Shown here piece after piece: positions 11,271 through 23,945 of a stretch of 55,438 nt of DNA. The notes beneath the pieces were generated by a model. That model searched no databases. It was not told the DNA's origin and was given only the letters and a program-made list of their open reading frames with translations. The stretch's first letter is position 1, and every line of letters begins with the position of its first letter. The translations under genes and the position numbers were made by a program. Location of the stretch: assembly GCA_030141605.1 (NCBI GenBank), contig JAQGDQ010001209.1:1-55438 (forward strand). The letters run 5' to 3'. Source of the stretch: Tubiluchus corallicola (lineage: Eukaryota; Priapulida; Priapulimorpha; Priapulimorphida; Tubiluchidae).

Positions 11271-11600
11271 CTGGTTGTGTGTTTGTAAATTTACCACTGA
11301 CGATGACAGCAGCAGTCTGTCGAAACGTTTGGCAAGTAAAAATTTTAGCAAAGTTGTATCGTTTTAACTATAAATGGCATATTTTTGTGTCCACCCTGTA
11401 CACCAAATCTAGTGCAGATGTACAACGTGAAAAGCTCTACGGAGCCAAAACTCACACAAATTCAATTAGCTTTCGTTCAGCATCCACAAGCATCACAATT
11501 AAGATTATATCCATTTTTGCGACAAAAGCGCCACCATTGTTACGCGATCATGTCACCTGCGGAGATGATAATGATGCAATGAAAAGATGCAAATAAAAGG
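11271..11600 (+). other. Downstream flank with a hammerhead-like core motif
   Basis: Contains CTGACGA at 11296-11302, then a possible GACAG/CTGTC stem, then GAAAC (about 11320-11324), on the strand of the retroelement remnant. An ORF of 105 codons covers it but shows no recognisable domain. Confidence 0.25.
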
Positions 11601-11629
11601 GAACTCGTTACTATGGAAACGGAAACACT

Positions 11630-12065
11630 TGCCAGGTTTAGGTGCTGACCTCAAGAGAAAGAAGTTCGGTAGTTAAATTCGTCTCTTTACAATATGAACT
11701 GCACCTTGTATCATATCTTTGTAATAACTTCCGTCGGTTAGGTGTGTTTATATAAACAGGTAAATTGGTTTAATGCAGGTAAATATTGTCTTACGTCAAT
11801 GCGCAGGAAGTGAGTCGAAAAATTTCAGTTCCTGCAATTTAGCGGAAAATTAATCTGGTTCCATAAAATGTATTAAAAAGAGTTTGAATGGTTCGATGTG
11901 CTTAGCATCAAATAACAGTGCCTGGACCTACCGTGTTTTAAAGGAAAAGTCAAGCCTTCTAGGCGGTTAGGCTTATTTCAATGTTCGCGAAAAATGTTAG
12001 AAGGATTTAGTAATAAAACTGCAATAAGCGCCTCGTGTAATTAGTAAAATCACTTTAAAGTCGCG
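11630..12065 (+). mobile_element. Family D repeat, copy 1
   Basis: Shares about 130 bp with 41335-41460, including AAGCCTTCTAGGCGGTTA-type and AGAAGGATTTAGTAATAAAAC blocks, and more weakly a left part containing ACTATGGAAACG. Two copies only in this window; class unknown. Confidence 0.5.
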
Positions 12066-13680
12066 ATCACTTCATGCTTGGGCGCTTCCATTTTCAATTC
12101 CATTCTTCCACCAATTACGTCATTCGTTATTAAAGAAAAGTAGCGCATTGTCAGACTTCATCATAAATGTAAAAAGTTTTTGCAAAAAAACTAGATATCT
12201 GATTTTGTAGCATTTTCGGACGAATATTATGTAAGCTACAGAAGATTGAATTAGTTTAAGCAGCGCGCGCTTACGGAAAGCCACGACGCGCTTACGATAA
12301 GTCACGAAGTCCCCCAGTTACGTCATAATTTTCAAACTACCGCGGCAACCACCACGCCTGAAAATTTCTATTCACGGGTAGTATTCCTCAAATTTATGCT
12401 TTACAGAAAGGTTTTTTGCAAATTTCTTTGTTATATTCTTCTAAGTCTGAGTTATAGCAGTAAAATAAACCTATAATACTCAGTGACTTGTTCTTTCCTT
12501 TAGTATAGGTTATGTAATGGAACCTGAAATACAACACAATAACGAGCCTATAATACATTATAAGTGGAAGACGATATTTTGAAAATTTTCTACATAAAGC
12601 ATCAGTTGTCTTTCCCTGTTTAGTTAAAATGTGAAGAAAGGGAGTTTCAAAGTAAGTCGCAAAAAACTTTCCTTACAAAGTTATTATATTATTTACCTAG
12701 ACCTACTTACATGAAAAGTAAATATAAGTTTATAAGTTTTAAAAGTTTATTTATTTCCACTCTGCATCTAACAACTGTAATAAAAATACAGATAATTTCA
12801 CTGAAGTAAATATAAATATAAATGCAGTGTTATCCAGAAATTACAAAATGCAGCATATAGATGTGCAAATTACATTACAGAATAATTTTGATGCATACAG
12901 TTTGAGCCTAAAAGCATAGCTTGACAGGCCAAACTGTACGTGGAAATCTTAAAGAAGTGATTAATAATTGAAATAATAATAATATATGCACAAAAGTGGA
13001 GGGGGGAGTAGTGAATGAAAGATGCCTGAACAATGTCCAGCTAATCAGCAACTGAAAAACACTAGAGAGATTTACTAGCAGGATCTTGCTTGGAGACAAG
13101 AATAAAATGAACTAGGCAGGGCTCTAGCTAGCTGTTAAAACTGTTACTATTACAATGCCATGGGCTGCGAGGCGTTGTCAAGTGTACACAAATGTGTAGT
13201 CTGGTGCACTTAACCTTTGACTTTTTCACGATCATCATCAATCGCTGGAACTGCGAAAAGGACTTAGTGTCGTATTTACACCTTCGAACTGGAGCATACT
13301 TTGAAATACCCACAGATTTTTAGCATAAAAAATAATGCGAAGAAACAATGCGAGAACAATGAGATAGACCACGTGACACGCACGACCTCTAGTGGATCGT
13401 TGCCTAAGATTTAAGGTTTTATTTTAAACGTATTGACTGCATGTCAGAATGCATAATCTTGTGGCCTGTATTTAATCCATTTTTGAACTAATGGTACACT
13501 TAACCTTTGACCTTTTCAGAATCATCATCAATCGCTGGAAGTGGAACTGGAAAAGGCTTATTAATGGCAGGCATAAATATTTCTCAGACACTTTTTTATT
13601 TTCCTCTAGCAGATTTCAAACTAGCACGTTGAAATTTGTGTTTTAATTTTAACGGTTTCAAATCAAAGACTCCGCAGGTG
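12066..13680. other. Non-coding stretch with small duplications
   Basis: Holds a short family B fragment (about 12650-12715, AAAAAACTTTCCTTACAAAG) and a duplicated ~60-bp motif at 13195-13258 and 13490-13556 (CACTTAACCTTTGAC and ATCATCATCAATCGCTGGAA). No gene recognised. Confidence 0.45.
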
Positions 13681-13688
13681 TGAGGTGA

Positions 13689-14275
13689 ATTTTCATATAC
13701 TATCCCATTTTCAAGTCCGACAAAAATATACATTTTAACGCAATTAATACTACAAAAGCGTTTCTGATAATTAAATAATTGATTAAAACCTTAATTAACG
13801 ACAGGTGAGCCACAAACTAACGAAATTTTCAAGAGCAAAAATATTCCATGAGCGTGTTGCGCGTGTTTGTGAAAGCGAAAATTGAAGTACGGCGCTACTG
13901 TAAGATATTCAGTGTGTTGTACTAAAACTAGGCAAGATTTAAAATAATAATTCAAATTTCAAATTTGCCTTTGTGCTCACGCGTGAACTGTGGAATGCGT
14001 GTAGTTCATCACAAACTAAATCATCTGTAATGAGAGGTACAGCACCTGTTTTTGTGTCCGTTTCCGAAATGGAGGCGCTAGTGCCCGTCTAACTATTGAA
14101 TGGCGAAATGCATGTAACAGTGAAGAACTAGTGGCGTGAACGTGAAATTGTGTTTGTGTGGTAATAATCCTTTCACGTAAGTCATTTCTTAAAAAAATAG
14201 CGTGTTTCCTTTCAATATATTAAAGAATAGATTGTTTTGACCTGCAATTTAAGATTGGGCCCGGTTTTGCTTTAA
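13689..14275 (-). mobile_element. Family A TTAA-flanked MITE, copy 1
   Basis: Right end reads AGATTGGGCCCGGTTTTGC followed by TTAA. The interior matches the other A copies, including GCAAAATGCATTTC-type and CACGTGTTTGTGAAAGCG-type blocks. The left end is diverged. No obvious intact ORF. Confidence 0.7.
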
Positions 14276-14599
14276 GGCTGCTAAATCAAACAGATGCACC
14301 CATAGCTGTGTTAGCATATCAAAGTGCAGCTTTTACGTGTCGTGAGAAATACTAACTTACAGTAATAGTTTAGACATCACTCCGTTTATCTCGAATCATT
14401 TCAACAGTTGACATATTTACCAACTTTTATAGCAAAGCTTCGTTATCACTTTGTATTGCAAATATTTGCGTTGCTAGAGATGCATTGACTACCTGACGTA
14501 AGACATAACTTTGTGTATGAACTGCATGATAAGTAGAATACTAAGAAATCGCGGAGTATGTAGATACAAATAAAATTTCATTTCTTTTCGTTATATTTT

Positions 14600-15340
14600 A
14601 ATAAAAGGGGGAGAAATGGGAATTTTAAAGGACACTTTTGAGGGAATTTTCATACAAACTTTGCATTTCACTTACCTGTTTGAAGGACTTATGTAATTGG
14701 AAAAGAATTTTTTTATTTAAAATATTCGAGCCGCCTGGTGAAACGGCACTGTATCGTCATCCCCGTATGCACCACTGATTCACCAATAGCACTGCATCGT
14801 CATCCCAGTGTGCACCACTGATTCACCAATAGCACTGCATCGTCATCCCAGTGTGCACCACTGATTCACCAATAGCACTGCATCGTCATCCCAGTGTGCA
14901 CCACTGATTCACCAATAAGCACTGCATCGTCATCTCAGTGTGCACCACTGATTCACCAATAGCACTGCATCGTCATCCCAGTGTGCACCACTGATTCACC
15001 AATAGCACTGCATCGTCATCCCAGTATGCACCACTGATTCACCAATAGCACTGCATCGTCATCCCAGTGTGCACCACTGATTCACCAATAGCACTGCATC
15101 GTCATCCCAGTGTGCACCACTGATTCACCAATAAACACATTATTGATTTCCTTGACAATATAAAGTAATTAATACTTTTGCTTAGTTAGCGTAGAGTGCG
15201 CCACGAATTATCTGATAACTATGGGCATTGTTAGCTGCTGAACTTGTTTTAAACGACCCCCGATTAAAATGGTTGCACCCAACGGTCTTCGAGGAGTTTA
15301 ACATTTATATACAGCGTTAATGCTAACACAAGCTCTGTAT
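14600..15340 (-). mobile_element. Family B repeat with internal minisatellite, copy 3
   Basis: The left segment (to about 14720) matches the AAGAAAAGGAAATGTT end of family B. The right segment (15145-15335) matches the opposite half: TTGACAATATAAAGTAATT, TTTTGCTTAGTTAGCG and AAAATGGTTGC. Between them lies a 9-unit, 43-bp array absent from other copies. Confidence 0.65.
14746..15133. repeat. 43-bp minisatellite, 9 copies
   Basis: Units of GCACTGCATCGTCATCCCAG and TGTGCACCACTGATTCACCA plus ATA are almost identical; one unit has a single-base insertion. 388 bp equals nine units plus one base. It is embedded in a family B repeat. There are no unique spacers, so it is not a CRISPR array. Confidence 0.97.
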
Positions 15341-15439
15341 TCAATAGGACAGCATGTAATTAATGTCTTGTTTTCTTGTATATTTCAAAATTGAAATTGT
15401 ATGTTTGTCTTGTTCTTTTCTTGTATTGTATGTATTTTT

Positions 15440-15885
15440 GCGGGATGCCCACACTGTATCTCGACACTAGGCGGAGGAGCTGCACAAGCAGCCAACGGCT
15501 AGAGGGCGGAGGAGGTCAAGTGCCCACCGGCCATGTGTAGAGGAGTAAACCTTCCAAATCAGGAGTGGAGCCCCGAAGGCGGACCAGTGCAGCATGCTCA
15601 CTGACTCCGGCAGCTCCTGCAGCCAACCTGGTGCCAAACGTATCGCTCCACTTTCCTTTGGACTACACCAGGGAGGAAGAGAGGGGGTTCCTGCGGTTTG
15701 GGAAACTCAGGATCTCCATACACCTTGCCTAGGCGTGCGCCCTGGAGAGGCCACTCCAGTGGTTCAAGGATCGAATTGCTCAGCCACAGTCGACGCTGCA
15801 GCTCCATCAATGTGATCAATAACTGACTCTCTTGGCGCACAATCCATTGTCTTCCGAGACAGAAGGATGCCAACAATGTATTTTT
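15440..15885. other. GC-rich block of unknown identity
   Basis: A sharply GC-richer segment inside AT-rich DNA, starting near GCGGGATGCCCACAC and ending near AGAAGGATGCCAACAATG. Overlapping ORFs are open on both strands (73 codons at 15594-15815 +, 92 codons at 15598-15876 -). Neither shows a domain I recognise, and both-strand openness is expected from high GC. It may be part of an unidentified retroelement or a transferred/inserted sequence. Confidence 0.4.
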
Positions 15886-16545
15886 GACACTAATAAAGAA
15901 ATATGTAATAAATATGTAAATGAAGTGATATAAAAATTAAAGACGAATTATTTAGGGCTTATATATAAAGTGTTTTTGTGCTTTAAAATAAAAATTAATT
16001 TCTTAAAAATACTGCAGATAGAAAAGAATGAATTCATTTAAAATTTATTAAGTATCTAGTAAAACGTGCCATTACTCTTTTTTAAACGCATTTTTAAGCA
16101 ATATGTTTCTTGCTTCCGTTTTTGTTTATCCCGGTCCCTCCGTCGTTTCCTGCTTCGTTTATTGTTCTGTTTTTCGCGGAAACAAAACAAACAGGAATTT
16201 ATTGCAAATAATTTTATTGACTTTTGACAAGCTACTAGCGCCACAATCAGTGCTGGCCGCAAAAATAACAAAAAATCGTTTACGAAAATTTAATAATCTT
16301 GAAAAATTTCATGAGCACATAAACAGTGTCCGTTTATGGCTTCATTCAAAGTTTTAAGATTCGTTTTAAACAATAAGAAAAAGCCACGCCCACAGGGCGG
16401 CAATCTTGCCCATTTTCGACCAATAATAACATCGCTTACATATTGTAAATCAGCACATTTTTAACTCGTCCAGCGCGATGTTATCTACAGATTCGAATCT
16501 AGGTTAGCGAGACAGCGAAAGTGAAAGATACTAATTGATCAGCCC
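15886..16545. other. Non-coding stretch, nothing recognised
   Basis: AT-rich sequence with no repeat family or coding signature seen. Confidence 0.4.
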
Positions 16546-17167
16546 TTAAAGCAAGATCTGACCCAATCCTAAACTGCAGGCCAAAACAATCTACTCTTTA
16601 AAATATTGAAAGGAAACATACTATATTTTAAAGAATGACTTACGTGAAAGAATTATTACCACACAAAAGTTATTTCGTGTTCCCGCGGTTAGTTCTTCGT
16701 TGTTACATGCATTTCGCCGTTTGCTTGTTAGACGGACACTAGCTCCTGTATTTCGCAAGCGCGTTGCACAAAAAACAGGGGCTATACCTTTCAGTTCGGA
16801 TGTGTTAGTTTGTGACAAACTGCACACGTTCGACAGCTCATGCATAAAGACAGTGGTATATTTAAAATTTGAAAATGTTCATCTTAAAACTTGCCTAGTT
16901 TTAGTACAACACACTGAATATCTTACAGCAGCACTGAATTTAATTTTTACTTTCGCAAACACGTGCAACACATTCGGGGAATATGTTTGATGTTGAAAAT
17001 TATGTTAGTTTGTGATGTCATCAATAGTTGGGCTCGCCCGCAGTTAATCAATTTTTTAATCTATTATTTGGTTATCAGAAACGCTTTTGCAGCATTAAAG
17101 TGTTAAAATGTATACTTTTTATCTGATTTGAAAATGGAGTAGTATATAAAAAATCATCCTGTTTTGT
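16546..17167 (+). mobile_element. Family A MITE, copy 2
   Basis: Starts TTAAAGCAAGATCTGACCCA and runs to ATCATCCTGTTTTG. A 96-codon open frame (16700-16990) begins MLHAFRRLLVRRTLAPVF, overlapping the shared family A frame, but shifts before the KIMLVCDVIN segment. The right TTAA is lost. Confidence 0.75.
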
Positions 17168-18344
17168 TTGAACGACTGTTTTTCTCGGTTTATTATTGAC
17201 AGATAAGAGTAGTGAAAACTCGAAACATATGAACATCAAAATTTCTGCAAAGCCAAAGGAGTTTACCAAAATCAAACACCATATTTTATCCAGTTTACAA
17301 ATTTCAAGTTTGTATTTTTAGTCTGCGAGTTATAGACGAATGGACGAATTTGTATGAAGTACTAACATTGGAATGATATACTGTCCCTTTTTAATAATAT
17401 AGAAAATTTGTTCACTATATTTTCTACCATATCAAGTGACAATAATACATTTGTCTAGGTAATGAATAGTCAAGATATCGAATTATACAAGATTATTGTA
17501 GCTTTTCTGGAAACAGCCTTTCAGATTAGGAATGAGTTATTGTCTAACTAAAATCTACATACAATTGTGTGGAGTTATTAATACTACTTTATGTAATATT
17601 GTTGTGGTAACTATTTTTGATACTTGTGTAAATTAATTATTAGTTGCACTGAACGGTCGAGCCACAATATTACGTTGAAAGTGGATTTTGCCTCTAGTAA
17701 TCGTCTCTTTCACTGCTAATTAAATCTGTCCTGTTTTTTAGATTGTAACATAATGTAATAATATGTAATATTAGTTCAATAAGTGCACATACATGTTTGT
17801 GTTTCAATGCCACACATTAAAAAGTCTATTTACTTTACATCACAGCCCATTATCAACGGTGATAATTACCCATTTAGACGTCGTGTCGTTTGTAACAGAG
17901 GTAGTTTTAATTTTCGGGTATCTGACCGTACAATCCTTGCCACTCGTATTTAACCATGCACACAAACTCATGCAGTCTAAGTCCGCCTGCTCCTATTAGC
18001 TCAAAAAAACTCTCGTATCTCGCTGCTACTCACACGCACAAATACGTCCCTTTATATTGAACTCATAGCGTATTTCCTACGTGCTTTTCTAGTCCAAATT
18101 AATCTTTGATAAATTAATTTTACCAGTAAATTTGTGATATCCTATCTATTGTGAGTAAAGTGTAGTTGTAATTCAACCGCAGAACTGGTATAATTTTGTA
18201 CACAGTTTTATTGCAATAGTCTCTGGTTTAATCACGATAAAGGGAACATTGAAACAATGTGAGTTACTTATAGTAATGCTATTAGAGGACTCTTTAATCT
18301 TCCTAGTCGTTGTAGAGCAAGTCAAACGTATGTTAGCTACAATG
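17168..18344. other. Non-coding AT-rich stretch
   Basis: No gene, repeat family or RNA gene was recognised. Confidence 0.45.
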
Positions 18345-19050
18345 TACTGTGTTTAGTCTTAGAAGTAGGCTGTTTTTGAGACAGAATACTGTTATAAATA
18401 ACTTGTTGTACAATACTGATGCAATTTTTAGATACAATGTACCAAGTTTTTCCTGCATATGTAGGAAAGCTGTGTTTAGTCTCAGAAGTAGGCTGTTTTT
18501 GAGTCAGAATACTGTTATAAATAACTTGTTGTACAATACTGATGCTATTTTTAGATACAATGTACCAAGTTTTTCCTTCACACGTAGGAAAGCTGTGTTT
18601 AGTCTCAGAAGTAGGCTGTTTTTGAGTCAGAATACTGTTATTAATAACTTGCTGTACAATACTGATACAATTTTTAGCTACAATGAACCAAGTTTTTCCT
18701 GCATATGTAGGAAAGCTGTGTTTAGTCTCAGAAGTAGGCTGTTTTTGAGTCAGAATACTGTTATTAATAACTTGCTGTACAATACTGATACAATTTTTAG
18801 CTACAATGTACCAAGTTTTTCCTGCATGCGTAGGAAAGCTGTGTTTAGTCTCAGAAGTGGCTGTTTTTGAGTCAGAATACTGTTATTAATAACTTGTAGT
18901 ACAATACTGATACAATTTTTAGATACAATGTACCAAGTTTTTCCTTGCATACGTAGGAAAGCTGTATTTAGTCTCAGAAGTAGGCTGTTCTTTTAGTCAG
19001 AATACTGTTATTAATAACTTGCCGTACAATACTGATACAATTTTTAGATC
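18345..19050. repeat. 123-bp tandem array, about 5.7 copies
   Basis: Units begin near 18348, 18471, 18594, 18717, 18840 and 18962 with TGTGTTTAGTCTCAGAAGTA. Because 123 is a multiple of three, one frame is open for 173 codons with a 41-residue repeat; a one-base loss near 18857 breaks it. Nothing indicates it is translated. It lies just upstream of a retroelement-like 3' end. Confidence 0.9.
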
Positions 19051-19200
19051 AAACATTTCTAAGTCGTGGCAAAGAATCTTAGTTTCCCGTTCTAACTAAC
19101 CCTTTCTTGTTTATAAACTTACTATGTTTCTGTAAACTAACTGTGTGTTTTTATTGTGCCTGATTTTTATTGTTCTATGGACTGTAAATGTCTGAAATAA
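19051..19200 (+). other. Retroelement 3' end with AATAAA
   Basis: Ends GTCTGAAATAAA and passes directly into the ATG trinucleotide array. This is the same arrangement as at 1330, 4370 and 5310. Confidence 0.4.
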
Positions 19201-19210
19201 AATGATGATT

Positions 19211-19266
<56 letters not shown>

Positions 19267-19322
19267 CATGATGATGGTGATAATGATGACGACGACGACG
19301 ACGATGATGATGACGATGATAT

Positions 19323-19403
<81 letters not shown>

Positions 19404-19450
19404 CGATGATGATTAATGCTGATGGTAATGGCGATGATGATGATGATGAG
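19201..19450. repeat. (ATG)n trinucleotide array
   Basis: About 80 ATG units with ACG and ATT variants. ORFs in it (poly-His, poly-Met) are artefacts. Confidence 0.95.
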
Positions 19451-20350
19451 GAATATCTTCCAGTCTCTTCCAGCTGAAAAACTAATCTGTGGGCACGATT
19501 GGGTCATTATCTCAACGATTTTGTAATTTTCGGGTTGTAGCTAAAACTTGTAGCTAAGTAGGATTTCTTTTCAAAATGTTCTCACAACGCTACATTTTGT
19601 TCGCATCACTTATTAGTCAATGCATCAAAATATGGCGAACTGAACGTTTGCTTATGTAAAATGTGCTAATAAAAGGTATAGGCCAACCGTTTTATTCTGA
19701 ATTTCATCACGGAAATAATAAAAACAGCCGGCGTTAATTAATTACATGTATTTATAAGTGGTTTGTCGCAAGGCTTAAAAAAATCGCAATTGAAATTTTA
19801 GACCACTAACGTATTGTCGTTTTGCGTACAGGGCTTGCGTCGGCGGTAACGCTGTATTAAAAATGAGAATTTAAACTCCGGCGTTAACCGTTAGCCGCAG
19901 CAATTTTGATGATAAGTCATTTGAAACAGGTTTAGATAACATTGTGTAAAGTTTTAAAAAATAATCAGAGCATTCGAAGCGCACACGTGACTAACTAAGC
20001 AAAATTTTAAATTACTGTATCTTGTCAATAAGATTAAAAATACGTTTTGTTGGTTAGCGAGCAGTGCACCCTAGAGGTGAGTCAACGACATTTTACCGAT
20101 TGGTGAAAACATTTTAAATAATTAATAATTTTCTTTTCTAGTTACGTAAGTCTTTCAAGCAGGTAAGGGAAATGCTAAGTAATATAACTTCGTACAGAAG
20201 TTTTTTGGGACATAGTTTAACATTTCCTTTTCTTCTCCTGATTTACGTTGTGCGTATATGACGTCATGTAATGGCGCGGTCGGAACAGTATTGCGGGAGA
20301 TTTAAAATGAAAACAAATAAAATATGCCTTCAACCCGAGTACGTTCTACG

Positions 20351-20864
<514 letters not shown>

Positions 20865-20945
20865 GTTCTACGCATAAAATTGCTATAAAGTAACAAAATT
20901 TGAAGCCGAATTTTCTGAATACTATGAAACCTACTTCAGGGTCCC

Positions 20946-21767
20946 CTTTTATTGTCCTTTAACGTAGCCACATTTGACTGAATGTCTGCCACATTCTCAC
21001 ACAATTTCTTGGCCACACTTTATCAATATCTTTTATGACTGATTACCTACACTTTATAGCATGATGCAGATAATTGTAGCCACGTGCCAGTAGAGGGCGC
21101 GTTTCTACTCTCGGTTATAAATTCCACAGACTTTTTTGGCACGAGGATAATTTTATCAGCCACACGACCAATTGGAGAGATAAATTCCGTTTCCCCACTA
21201 AAAACTTTAACCTTTCAATTCCATTTTTAACAAAACGGTAAATTTATGACTTAAAACAAGAATTTATAACAAAACTAGGTATATAGATATTGGTAAAAAA
21301 AGAAATGGACTTCCAACTTCGTTAAACTTAAAACGAAGTAGCATGAAAAGCATGTACAGCATTATATGCATAAAACAAGTTTTTAATTATTACTGGGCAA
21401 TGTTTCAATTTTCTAGGGTTAATCTAAACAAGAAGTAATTAACGAAGTGTGGCCGACCTGGGTCACGTGATCGTCTACTACTCAGGCGTGTATAGCATCT
21501 TTACTTGATTCAATCTGTCAATTAACAATTAATTCTGAAAGAAACAGGCAGATGAAATCAATTAAACCAGTAAATGCGCTGAACTAGTGGAAAAACTTAC
21601 AAGTTATAATCATTTTGCCTTTGTTCTATCGTTGTATCTTTGTGAAAATTTGATTGACATTCGAGTTAGTAAGCACTTGATTTATATCTAAAAACTCTTG
21701 TTACGATTTAAGGACAGTAAGAAATTCTTCATAAATAAAGATAAAAAATTCGTCAAGAAATGCTTAT
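20946..21767. other. Non-coding stretch, nothing recognised
   Basis: AT-rich unique-looking sequence; no gene or repeat seen. Confidence 0.4.
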
Positions 21768-21990
21768 TGCCTACAGTGCTTGCGTTAGCAGTAACGCTGC
21801 ATAAAACTTGTAAATTAAAACTCCCGCGATGACCGTTAAGCGCAGCCACTTTAACGGTAAGTAATTTGAAACAAGTTTACGTAATCAGTGAGTAAAGAAT
21901 GAAAAAATAATCAGAGCATTCGTAGCGCCCTCTTCGCTAATTAAGCAAAAGTGCAAATTACTTTATATTGTCAATAAGATCAATAAAGAT
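21768..21990 (+). mobile_element. Family B repeat, copy 5 (left part only)
   Basis: Begins ACAGTGCTTGCGTTAGCAGT and runs to ATTGTCAATAAGATCAATAA, matching the first half of family B. The right half is missing. Confidence 0.7.
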
Positions 21991-22264
21991 TTGGTGTGTC
22001 AGTGACCTTTTAACATTTGACGTGAACATTTTAAATTGTTGTTACGAAGGCGAAATGCCCTTCATTTTCGACTCTCCCCCTCATCATTGTGATGGTTTCA
22101 TCCATTACGAAGCCATTACATATCAGCGTTTCATAGCAGCTATAAGTAGCTGGTATGGAATGGCCTCGTCGGTTCAGTGGGCTGATGGGCAGGTGCTTCT
22201 TTCATCTCAGCACCTGTTCCGCAATGATAACCGGCATGGATAACCGGTAAATTTGAATTTTTTA

Positions 22265-22550
22265 ATTTAATACTGTCCTAGTTTTAGTGCAACACACTGA
22301 ATATCTTGCAGTAGCACTGTACTCCAATTTTCGCTTTCGTAAACACGTGCAACACGCTCGTGGAATATTTTTGCTGTTGAAAATTATGTTAGTTTGTGAT
22401 GTCATCAATAATTGGGCTCGCGTTAATTACGTTTTTAATCTATTATTTAATTATCGAAAACACTTTGGCAGTATTAATTGTGTTAAAATGTATACGTTTA
22501 TCGAACTTGAAAATAAGTACATGAAAAATCATCCTGTCTTCCTTTAAAAC
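22265..22550 (+). mobile_element. Family A MITE, copy 3 (right half)
   Basis: Starts CCTAGTTTTAGTGCAACACA and ends CATCCTGTCTTCCTTTAA. An 86-codon frame at 22287-22547 carries LLLKIMLVCDVINNWARVNY, the same translation as copy 7. Confidence 0.75.
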
Positions 22551-23054
22551 GATAAAATTTTGATAGCCAGTCAGTATTTCATTTTAAACGTGCTGCGCCA
22601 GTAGATCCCCGTTTATTAGTTTACCCAGATTATAGCAGATATACAATCAATCTGTTTTAAATCTTGCCATAAAAACATTGGAAAGTTTAATGTATTTATT
22701 GCTGCACTTCGCAGGCCATAATTATTGAACGTGATAACGCCTTATCTTCCAAAACTGAACAAATTTTGATGCTGAAACTGAATATGATCAACGCAATTAT
22801 GTCTCTCTTAATTAATATTGATAAATTGATGATAAACAGGCATAAAAATTTAATCCTGTGTACAAAGTAAATAACAAGGACTTAAAAAATAACTCTTTTC
22901 GTTCTGACTTTTCGAAAAAGTACGTACAGAAAATGGTGGGAACACCAGTTAAGTTAATCAGTTAAGTTAAATATTTTGTGACATGTCGTGCAAAAAATCG
23001 TATTCAACTGGTAGAGAAAAAATATTTTTGGCTAGCGCTGCTTATTCAGCCCAC
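22551..23054. other. Non-coding stretch, nothing recognised
   Basis: AT-rich; no features recognised. Confidence 0.4.
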
Positions 23055-23945
23055 GATGTACATAATACATGTATGTAGTATATGATGTACAGTATACATG
23101 TATGCAGTATATGATGTACAGTATACATGTATGCAGTATATGATGTACAGTATTCATGTATGCAGTATATGATGTACAGTATACGTGTATGCAGTATATG
23201 ATGTACAGTATTCATGTATGCAGTATATGATGCACAGTATACATGTATGCAGTATATGATGTACAGTATACGTGTATGCAGTATATGATGTACAGTATTC
23301 ATGTATGCAGTATATGATGTACAGTATACATGTATGCAGTATATGATGTAGAGTACATGTATGCAGTATATGATGTACAGTATACATGTATGCAGTATAT
23401 GATGTAGAGTACATGTATGCAGTATATGATGTACGGTATACATGTATGCAGTATATGATGTAGAGTACATGTATGCAGTATATGATGTACAGTATACATG
23501 TATGCACTATATGATGTAGAGTATACATGTATACAGTATATGATGTACAGTATACATGTATGCAGTATATGATGTAGAGTACATGTATGCAGTATGTACA
23601 GTATACATGTATGCAGTATATGATGTACAGTATACATGTATGCAGTATATGATGTACAGTATACATGTATGCAGTATATGATGTAGAGTACATGTATGCA
23701 GTATATGATGTACAGTATACATGTATGCAGTATATGATGTACAGTATACATGTATGCAGTATATGATGTACAGTATACATGTATGCAGTATATGATGTAC
23801 AGTATACATGTATGCAGTATATGATGTACAGTATACATGTATGCAATATATGATGTACAGTATACATGTATGCAATATATGATGTACAGTATTCATGTAT
23901 GCAGTATATGATGTACAGTATACATGTATACAGTATGTAATATAC
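23055..23945. repeat. 29-bp tandem array, about 30 copies
   Basis: The unit, GTATACATGTATGCAGTATA plus TGATGTACA, is 29 bp; several units are 26 bp through a GTAGAGTACATG variant, and others carry TTCATG or ACGTG. Each unit contains the palindrome ATACATGTAT. Four overlapping ORFs (up to 237 codons) on the minus strand are repeat artefacts. There are no spacers. Confidence 0.97.

Noticed and set aside
15594-15876. Host gene exon in the GC-rich block
   Set aside because: Frames are open on both strands with no recognised domain or convincing splice sites; kept only as an unidentified block.
18349-18870. 173-codon ORF with a 41-residue repeat
   Set aside because: The frame is open because the tandem unit is 123 bp; it ends at a one-base indel and there is no domain or start context.
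19826-19900. Family B termini as hAT inverted repeats
   Set aside because: One end begins CAGGGCTTGCG, but the other end does not pair with it; superfamily left open.
22150-22250. tRNA- or SINE-like segment with GTTCAGTGG
   Set aside because: Has a CAGGTGCT/AGCACCTG hairpin but no B box or cloverleaf could be drawn.
23042-23896. ORFs up to 237 codons and a possible CRISPR array
   Set aside because: The 29-bp units are directly contiguous with no unique spacers, and the genome is an animal genome; the ORFs follow from the repeat.
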